A DNA stretch of 60,166 nt from CAWVWD01 sp965662365 (lineage in GTDB: Bacteria; Bacteroidota; Bacteroidia; Chitinophagales; Saprospiraceae): positions 1-60,166 of the forward strand of contig CBFIHR010000020.1 of assembly GCA_965662365.1 (NCBI GenBank). Reading direction: 5' to 3'. Below, one piece after another: positions 55,083 through 60,166 of this stretch. A program made the translations under genes and the position numbers. Numbering within the stretch: position 1 is the first letter of the stretch; each line of letters begins with the position of its first letter. The notes beneath the pieces are model-generated. The model had not been told where the DNA came from, searched no databases, and worked only from the letters and a program-made list of their open reading frames with translations.

Positions 55083-55174
55083 TTGAGAGAACACAGCGAG
55101 TCGCTCAACCACTTATCCTTGCTGCCTTTCGACCCTGGGGAGGTTCGCAGGAGCAGAAACCTGTGCCTCTCGAC
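55083..55174 (-). ncRNA. ffs: Signal recognition particle RNA (small bacterial type)
   Basis: On the minus strand, GAGAGGCACAG near the 5' end pairs with CTGTGTTCTCTC near the 3' end, closing a single long hairpin. Its tip holds CCAGGGTCGAAAGGCAGC and AAGGATAAG, the helix-8 region that binds Ffh: a GNAR-type tetraloop (CGAAAG context) with the asymmetric AGCA loop. Size (about 92 nt), the full promoter at 55177-55207 and the terminator at 55031 agree. Ends are good to a few bases. Confidence 0.85.
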
Positions 55175-55176
55175 TG

Positions 55177-55207
55177 CAAATATATAACGATTTTTATATT
55201 CTACAAA
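55177..55207 (-). promoter_or_regulatory. ffs: Full-consensus promoter of the SRP RNA gene
   Basis: On the minus strand TTTG (55207-55204), exactly 19 bases, then TATATTTG (55184-55177). The RNA begins a few bases on. Confidence 0.85.
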
Positions 55208-55384
55208 ACTATTTTTTCATATTTTTCTAATTAAAATATCGAAGCAGTGTAATCTTCTTATTATCAATGAATTGCGGTAGAAACTATTTTTTAAATAAAT
55301 TGGTTGACACAAAATCTTTCAATAAAAAAACGCAGAATAGTACTTCAAACCGTTCTATTCCTTAATTTTGCCGCAATTTTGTAA

Positions 55385-55419
55385 CGTGATATTTAATAGT
55401 TAATACTTAATAGTTAAAA
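55385..55419 (+). repeat. hisS: Five-unit heptad array abutting the hisS start
   Basis: Units such as TTTAATA, GTTAATA and CTTAATA step by exactly seven up to the ATG at 55420. A -7 box TAatTTTG is at 55363-55370. Confidence 0.9.
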
Positions 55420-56763
55420 ATGAAACCATCTATTCCAAAAGGAACAAGAGATTTTACGCCAGAGCAGATTGTAAAACGAAATTATATATTTGATACAATA
55501 AAATCTGTATTCGTCAAATACGGATTTCAACCGATTGAAACGCCTACCATGGAGAAGTTATCGACTTTGACTGGTAAATATGGTGATGAAGGGGATCAAT
55601 TGTTATTTAAAGTTTTGAACTCGGGCGACTTTTTGCGTAAAGCAAAAGACATGGATGATTATAAAAAATTATCATTTCAAATCGCTGAAAAAGGGTTACG
55701 CTACGATTTGACTGTTCCTTTTGCAAGATACGTTGTCATGCATCAAAATGACATTGCTTTCCCGTTTAAACGTTATCAAATTCAACCTGTTTGGCGTGCG
55801 GATAGACCGCAAAGAGGTCGTTATCGGGAGTTTTATCAGTGTGATGTTGATATTGTGGGATCTGATTCCTTGATGTTTGAAGCCGAATTAATTAAGATCT
55901 ATGACGAAGTTTTTGCTAAATTAAAGATTAATACAACGATTAAAATCAATAACCGCAAGATTTTAGAAGGCATCGCAGAAACTGCTGGTATTCCTGATAA
56001 GATGATTGATATGACGGTTGCAATTGATAAATTGGATAAGGTCGGCATCGAAGGTGTTCGTAAAGAAATGCGAGAACGAGATATTAATGATGATGCGATT
56101 GCAACGATCGAAAAAATATTGGCTGTTGATAAATTGACGGACTTAAAGACGGTTTTTGAAAACTCGGAAATCGGACGAAAAGGGGTAGAAGAGTTAGAGG
56201 AAGTTTTCTACTTTTTGAAATATTCAGATCAGACAAATGATATTGTTTTTGATATTACCTTAGCGAGGGGATTATCGTATTATACAGGTTGTATTTTTGA
56301 AGTCGCTGCTAATGATATTAAAATGGGAAGTATCGGCGGTGGCGGACGCTATGATGATTTGACGGGAATGTTTGGGCTCAAAGATGTTTCGGGTGTCGGC
56401 GTTTCGTTTGGTGCAGAACGCATTTATGATGTGATGGAAGAGTTGGAGCTGTTTCCAAAAGATGATAGTCACAATCTGAAATTACTGTTTGTTACTTTTG
56501 ATCAAGAGAGTTTTATGTTTGCCTACAAAGCCTTAATGCAGGTTCGTCAAGCGGGAATCAATGCAGAGTTGTATCCTGAGCCTGTGAAGATGAAAAAGCA
56601 GATGAAATACGCTAATGCTCGCAACGTGCCTTATGTTGCTATTGTCGGCAGTCACGAGATGGAAAATAGTGTTTTGGCCATTAAAGACATGTCAACTGGG
56701 AATCAAAGTACGTTGACTGTTCGGCAGGTTATTGATAGATTAGGATTTGATACTTCACAATAA
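55420..56763 (+). CDS. hisS: Histidyl-tRNA synthetase
   Basis: A 447-residue class II synthetase. Opening IPKGTRDFTPEQIVKRNYIF; motif 2 YQIQPVWRADRPQRGRYREF (about 118-137); the histidine-A motif ARGLSYYTGCIFE (about 283-295) and motif 3 GVSFGAERIYDVM (about 329-341). The anticodon-binding domain is at the C-terminus (about 355-447). It charges tRNA-His. Start fixed by homology and by the array that ends at the ATG. Confidence 0.97.
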   Translation: MKPSIPKGTRDFTPEQIVKRNYIFDTIKSVFVKYGFQPIETPTMEKLSTLTGKYGDEGDQLLFKVLNSGDFLRKAKDMDDYKKLSFQIAEKGLRYDLTVPFARYVVMHQNDIAFPFKRYQIQPVWRADRPQRGRYREFYQCDVDIVGSDSLMFEAELIKIYDEVFAKLKINTTIKINNRKILEGIAETAGIPDKMIDMTVAIDKLDKVGIEGVRKEMRERDINDDAIATIEKILAVDKLTDLKTVFENSEIGRKGVEELEEVFYFLKYSDQTNDIVFDITLARGLSYYTGCIFEVAANDIKMGSIGGGGRYDDLTGMFGLKDVSGVGVSFGAERIYDVMEELELFPKDDSHNLKLLFVTFDQESFMFAYKALMQVRQAGINAELYPEPVKMKKQMKYANARNVPYVAIVGSHEMENSVLAIKDMSTGNQSTLTVRQVIDRLGFDTSQ

Positions 56764-56889
56764 CGCGATTATTTCGATTACTATTTGAGACGGTTAAATC
56801 AAAAGTTAATAAAATTAATATTTAGATTTGAAATGTGTAAAATATTGATTTTTAATTAATTAAGTTTAAATGCTGCTGTTAATAGATAA

Positions 56890-56925
56890 AAAAATAAGCT
56901 AACCAGTTTTGGTTAGCTTATTTTT
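56890..56925. terminator. Bidirectional intrinsic terminator, hisS / DUF2795
   Basis: AAAAATAAGCTAACC pairs perfectly with GGTTAGCTTATTTTT across six bases, between convergent genes. Confidence 0.9.
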
Positions 56926-56943
56926 TATCCGTTTTATAAACCG

Positions 56944-57165
56944 TTAGTATTCATCCTCATTAAATAGGAAATCATCTTTTGTCGGATAATCTGGCCAGAT
57001 GTCAATCATCTCGTCATAAGCCTCGCCTTCGTCTTCTAATAACTGCAAGTTTTCAATCACTTCTAAAGGTGCTCCAGAACGAACTGCATAATCAATCAAT
57101 TCATCTTTTGTGGCTGGCCAAGGCGCATCTTCTAAACGATGAGCTAATTCAAGTGTCCAATACAT
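56944..57165 (-). CDS. DUF2795 domain protein
   Basis: A 73-residue acidic protein matching the Bacteroidota DUF2795 form: WTLELAHRLEDAPWPATKDELIDYA, less the end, then RSGAPLEVIENLQLLEDEGE and IWPDYPTKDDF. A small helical cytosolic protein of unknown role. Confidence 0.93.
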   Translation of the reverse strand: MYWTLELAHRLEDAPWPATKDELIDYAVRSGAPLEVIENLQLLEDEGEAYDEMIDIWPDYPTKDDFLFNEDEY

Positions 57166-57454
57166 ATTCTAATATTTTGAAATGTAATATAAATTTGTTT
57201 AATGTTTTTTAGTGACGATTTTACGATTGTTAGTCACTAAAAAATGATATATTTTTAAGCGTAAAAGTGCCTAAAAAGTTTCAGTGAAAATCTAATTTTC
57301 TTTATCAAATTTGAGTGCAAAAGTAAATATTTTATAATACTATGCAAATATTTTTCAAGAAAGTATCTATTTCTATTCTAATCATTGCATAACTATCTGT
57401 TAATGAAATACATAGGTGAATAAAATGTCTTTCAAAAATGATGATATTTTTAAA
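57166..57454. other. Intergenic region with a perfect 12-bp palindrome
   Basis: TTTTTTAGTGAC (57205-57216) and GTCACTAAAAAA (57233-57244) are exact reverse complements. The A/T order is the reverse of an intrinsic terminator (Ts before, As after), so an operator or leader hairpin for the DUF2795 gene is more likely. No gene seen. Confidence 0.45.
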
Positions 57455-57808
57455 TTAATAATTCCAAACGTTATCTTCCAAATGTTCTCGCAACTCTTCG
57501 ACCGAAATATCTCTATGATCTTCGTCATACGTACATTCGCCATTCTGAATTAACAAGACTTGCGGCGATTGATGATAAACCTGAAAATCGTCTGCGATTT
57601 TTGCTGCCAAAGGTTTGTGAGCTAAAATATCTAAATAATAAGGCTGAATGTCTTTTTCGTCAAAATTCCATTCATCTTCTAAGACAAACTTCATCATTTC
57701 GCTCATCGTACATCGAGTGCTATGTTTATAAATCATACACGCTTTCGATTTTGATAACTCAACAATTTCTTTTAAATCTGCTTCACTTGTAATCGTTTTC
57801 CAGTTCAT
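57455..57808 (-). CDS. ytxJ: YtxJ family (bacillithiol system) thioredoxin-fold protein
   Basis: A 117-residue protein of the YtxJ/DUF2847 family: the single-Cys active site IYKHSTRCTMSEMM (C33) matches the monothiol HSTRC pattern, and HQSPQVLLIQNGE holds the cis-Pro. These proteins act as bacilliredoxins, removing bacillithiol from proteins. The bacillithiol synthesis genes are not in the window. Confidence 0.9.
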   Translation of the reverse strand: MNWKTITSEADLKEIVELSKSKACMIYKHSTRCTMSEMMKFVLEDEWNFDEKDIQPYYLDILAHKPLAAKIADDFQVYHQSPQVLLIQNGECTYDEDHRDISVEELREHLEDNVWNY

Positions 57809-57843
57809 TTCGTATGTCAGTGATTAGTATTTTAGTAATTAGT
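57809..57843 (-). repeat. Heptad array between GNAT gene and ytxJ
   Basis: Read toward ytxJ, ACTAATT, ACTAAAA and ACTAATC forms occur, with one extra and one missing base, before the last unit ATACGAA that abuts the ATG. The array starts over the stop codon of the GNAT gene and uses the same unit as 835-855. Confidence 0.75.
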
Positions 57844-58348
57844 GTAAAATTTTGTACAAATACATCGGTGAACCATCACTACTATCAGTATAACTTTTCG
57901 TAATGGTTAAACCTAATTTTTCTAATAATTTTTGAGAACGAACATTATTTTGTGTTGTAATAGCGAGGACTTCCGTGAGTTGTAAGTCATTTTTGGCGAA
58001 AGCCATCACTGCTTGTGCCGACTCTAAGGCATATCCTTTGCCCATATATTGCGGCAAAAAACCAAACCCAATATCAATTCCTTTTAATGTTGGTCGGTTC
58101 ACCAAACCGCACATTCCAATGATTTCGCCCGTTGATTTCAGAATTACATTATACATTCCGAAGCCTTCTGCATACGCTTTAATAACTCGGTCTGTTAAGT
58201 ATTTGGCGGCTTCGGCTTCCGTCCTGACGTTTCTGTCACCGATAAACTCCAGCCAGCCTTCGCTATTGAGTAAAGCCAACATAAAAGCGGCGTTTTTGGT
58301 TGTCGCTTCCGCTAAATAAAGTCGTTTGGTTTCTTTAATTATTTTCAT
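57839..58348 (-). CDS. GNAT family N-acetyltransferase (RimJ/RimL-like)
   Basis: A 169-residue acetyltransferase: ETKRLYLAEATTKNAAFMLAL opens it, less the end; GIDIGFGFLPQYMGKGYALES (about 90-110) is the acetyl-CoA site with QYMGKGYA as the Q/RxxGxG/A loop; NVRSQKLLEKLG (about 139-150) is the RimL-type end. The target amine is unknown. Its start is preceded by a heptad array. Confidence 0.9.
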   Translation of the reverse strand: MKIIKETKRLYLAEATTKNAAFMLALLNSEGWLEFIGDRNVRTEAEAAKYLTDRVIKAYAEGFGMYNVILKSTGEIIGMCGLVNRPTLKGIDIGFGFLPQYMGKGYALESAQAVMAFAKNDLQLTEVLAITTQNNVRSQKLLEKLGLTITKSYTDSSDGSPMYLYKILH

Positions 58349-58390
58349 CGTTTATGTTGCGGGTTGCGAGTTACGGGTTGCGGGTTTGAC
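58349..58390 (-). repeat. Six-unit heptad array abutting the GNAT start
   Basis: Read toward the gene, units such as CCGCAAC, CCGTAAC and TCGCAAC step by seven to the ATG at 58348, the last being ATAAACG. It is far more GC-rich than other arrays. Confidence 0.9.
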
Positions 58391-58472
58391 AAATTGACAT
58401 CAGATTCTAACTTTTATAAATCTCAAATTTAAGTACTGAAAACGCACTAAGTTCATCAACCGTCGTCAGCTC

Positions 58473-58504
58473 GTCAAACTCGTAATACGGAACTCGCAAC
58501 CCTC
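58473..58504 (-). repeat. Heptad array following the D-threonine aldolase-like stop
   Basis: Four plus-strand units (GTCAAAC, TCGTAAT, ACGGAAC and TCGCAAC at 58473-58500) end four bases before the stop-codon complement at 58505. With 58361-58390 it forms a 30-base inverted pair matching at 25 positions. Confidence 0.85.
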
Positions 58505-59608
58505 CTAAATCGTCAACTTGCGTTTTCGAGCGACAACTTCCCAGCGTTGTGTCGCTTTTCCATTTTCAATAACGGTGAGTTCATCCGTCAAATTCACGGT
58601 CGGACAAATGTGATGCGGAATGCCATATAATACATCGCCGACTTTTAAATGTTTCGCATCAGGCGTTTGTATTGTCAGGTGTTCTTCACTATGGATTAGA
58701 AACTTTTCGACCTCGCAGTTCAAAAAATAAACCCTCGGATGTGGATTTTCGGACGCAATCGACTTGTGACCCAAATCCAAACAAACTGTTTGTTCATCAA
58801 TGACGCTAATGACACGAGTAATCATCAGGGCAGCGTGTTCAAAATCTAATTCTTGACATTTATCTCCATATCCTTTGTCCCAAAATACATACGTACCAGG
58901 ACTCAGCGTGACGTTCGGACGATTTGCATGTACCGGAAACGACGGACTTCCACCAACAACAATTTCATCAACTTTGATATTTGCTTGTTTTAATCTCGCT
59001 GCAAAATCCGTGACTTTCTGAAAATCTTTTTCTCCGTTTTGCTGCCTTTCGGCAAAATTAGACTGACGAATATGTCCATCATAAACGTGTAAACCGCCAA
59101 AGTTTAAATACTTACTTTGATCAATTTTTTGACACAGTTCAAAAGCTGAATCATTTAATCGAATACCGCTGCGATTCATACCGTTATTTACATCAATCAA
59201 TAATTTTAAAACTAAATTATTTGCTTTGGATAATGCTTCTAAATCGTTTATTATCAATTGATTATCAACAACAGCAATAAACTCTGTATTTGGAAAAGTT
59301 TGAATTAATTTAATCCAACGGTTGTATTTTGGAATCGTCAATTGATGCGCTAAAATGATAGATTTTGCTCCTTGTCTGGCACACATTTCTGCTTCGGCGA
59401 TGGTTGCACATTTGAATTTATCAATGCCTTTTTGCAAATGCAAATCTACAATTTGAGGCGTTTTATGCGTTTTTACGTGCGGACGCAATCGAGTAACATT
59501 CCCAGCTATTTTGATGACTTTATCAATGTTACGTTGTACTCGGTCGAGATAAATCACCAAAGTTGGCGAGTCGATTTCGTTGATATTTTGAATGTCGAAC
59601 CAGTTCAT
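58505..59608 (-). CDS. D-threonine aldolase-like PLP enzyme (alanine racemase N-terminal fold)
   Basis: A 367-residue fold-type III PLP enzyme. LRPHVKTHKTPQI (about 42-54) carries the PLP-binding Lys. FKCATIAEAEMCARQGAKSI and LLIDVNNGMNRSGI line the barrel. The C-terminal beta domain has HHICPTVNLTDE, the His/Cys pair that binds the divalent metal in D-threonine aldolases and D-serine dehydratases. It probably cleaves or dehydrates a D-hydroxy amino acid. Confidence 0.9.
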   Translation of the reverse strand: MNWFDIQNINEIDSPTLVIYLDRVQRNIDKVIKIAGNVTRLRPHVKTHKTPQIVDLHLQKGIDKFKCATIAEAEMCARQGAKSIILAHQLTIPKYNRWIKLIQTFPNTEFIAVVDNQLIINDLEALSKANNLVLKLLIDVNNGMNRSGIRLNDSAFELCQKIDQSKYLNFGGLHVYDGHIRQSNFAERQQNGEKDFQKVTDFAARLKQANIKVDEIVVGGSPSFPVHANRPNVTLSPGTYVFWDKGYGDKCQELDFEHAALMITRVISVIDEQTVCLDLGHKSIASENPHPRVYFLNCEVEKFLIHSEEHLTIQTPDAKHLKVGDVLYGIPHHICPTVNLTDELTVIENGKATQRWEVVARKRKLTI

Positions 59609-59643
59609 TTTTAGTTGGTAGTTTTCTGTTTTCAGTCGGCAGT
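59609..59643 (-). repeat. Five-unit heptad array abutting the aldolase-like gene start
   Basis: Units such as ACTGCCG, ACTGAAA and ACTACCA step by seven to the ATG at 59608, the last being ACTAAAA. Confidence 0.9.
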
Positions 59644-59732
59644 TCTACCGATAGAAACTATTTATAATAGTCATAATTCAACAAAGAAAAGATTTTATGG
59701 TAACTCGACCAAATCAAAAAAGCACAAAACTA

Positions 59733-59774
59733 ACTGCAAATTATCGACTGAAAACTGCAAACTGTTTACTGCCG
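59733..59774 (-). repeat. Heptad array at the HNH gene stop
   Basis: On the plus strand six units (for example ACTGCAA, ACTGAAA, ACTGTTT) step by seven. The array covers the last two codons and the stop of the HNH gene and is reverse-complementary to 59609-59643, with CGACTGAAAAC shared. Confidence 0.85.
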
Positions 59775-60065
59775 ACTTCGTTTCACCAGCCATTGTAGGA
59801 AATTAGCAACTTCTTCGTGAGCTTGAAGTTTTTCAATCGTATTATAAGTTCTGCCCATTTCTTTTTCGGGAATAAATTTATGGATTTGTCGATGGCAATC
59901 TTTGCATAAATCAACAGTTTCGTGCATTTGGGCTTTCTCAAAGTTTTTGCGAAACCATTTATTTTTATGTACCGTTCGAGGAATTAAATGATGTCGAGTC
60001 GTTCGATTGACTTGTCGTTTGCAGAGTTCGCAAGTTTTTTGCTGATGATGTGCGTCCGTTTTCAT
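59766..60065 (-). CDS. HNH endonuclease-like protein
   Basis: A 99-residue protein with a zinc-finger HNH core: CELC (about 12-15), RHHLIPR (about 24-30) with the metal-binding His pair, and LCKDCHRQIHKF (about 53-64). The order CxxC-HH-CxxCH is that of small HNH nucleases. The C-terminal 30 residues are helical and unfamiliar. ATG 60065 is used; an in-frame GTG three codons upstream is possible. The last codons are part of a heptad array. Confidence 0.82.
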   Translation of the reverse strand: MKTDAHHQQKTCELCKRQVNRTTRHHLIPRTVHKNKWFRKNFEKAQMHETVDLCKDCHRQIHKFIPEKEMGRTYNTIEKLQAHEEVANFLQWLVKRSRQ

Positions 60066-60166
60066 AGTTTTCACTTAAAATTTCGGAACTCTAAACAAGG
60101 AATTTCAAAGTATAGTTTCGTAAAGATTCAAACTATTTTTGTAACTACTCAGGTATTAAATAATAC

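Noticed and set aside
53596..59774. CRISPR as explanation for the short tandem arrays
   Set aside because: Units are 7 bases, degenerate and contiguous, without spacers; no cas genes are present.

Overview
The window is chromosomal DNA of a Bacteroidota bacterium. The evidence is a low GC content, TonB-dependent receptors with a carboxypeptidase-like N-terminal domain, proteins with type IX secretion C-terminal domains, lipoproteins, few Shine-Dalgarno sequences, and promoters of the Bacteroidota form TTTG-N19/20-TAnnTTTG. I could not fix the class; Saprospiria or Chitinophagia would fit. No phage, IS, CRISPR array, tRNA or rRNA gene was recognised. Most of the window is housekeeping and envelope biology.

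Layout. 1-5.6 kb: methyltransferase, flavoprotein, AhpD-like protein, secreted protein, photolyase. 5.6-8.6 kb: a three-gene cluster like the actinobacterial decaprenylphosphoryl-arabinose pathway (UbiA-type DPPR synthase, DprE1, DprE2). 8.8-10.7 kb: exported redox proteins, including MsrB. 10.9-17.5 kb: an ECF sigma factor followed by a 1928-residue protein joining an anti-sigma-like N-terminus, alpha-2-macroglobulin domains with a GCFEQ thioester, and a TonB plug. 17.6-25.5 kb: cold-shock protein, LRR protein, rpe, TonB receptor, lipoprotein, secreted subtilase. 25.5-34.3 kb: desaturase, acetyltransferase, radical SAM protein, NlpC/P60 peptidase, YwqK-repeat protein, CobW GTPase, esterase, sugar porter. 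34.6-46 kb: surface protein, lipB, yraN, CstB-like sulfur enzyme behind a tiny two-cysteine leader peptide, SDR, mutS, DUF2237, tyrS. 46-51 kb: gene-poor DNA with a possible structured RNA, an unknown small gene with its own promoter, operator-like palindrome and terminator, and a LolA-type carrier. 51-60 kb: NifU, DUF3467, flavin reductase, waaA, SRP RNA, hisS, DUF2795, YtxJ, GNAT, D-threonine-aldolase-like enzyme and HNH protein.

The most unusual signal lies between the genes. Upstream of at least six start codons (834, 990, 53652, 55420, 58348, 59608) sits an imperfect tandem array of 7-base units that counts back from the ATG in exact multiples of seven. The unit differs at almost every gene while the architecture is constant. 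In several same-direction gene pairs a second, reverse-complementary heptad array follows the upstream stop codon, so the mRNA between the genes could fold into a long hairpin just before the start codon. Related 9-base arrays precede two other genes. I know of no description of start-codon-registered heptad arrays in Bacteroidota.
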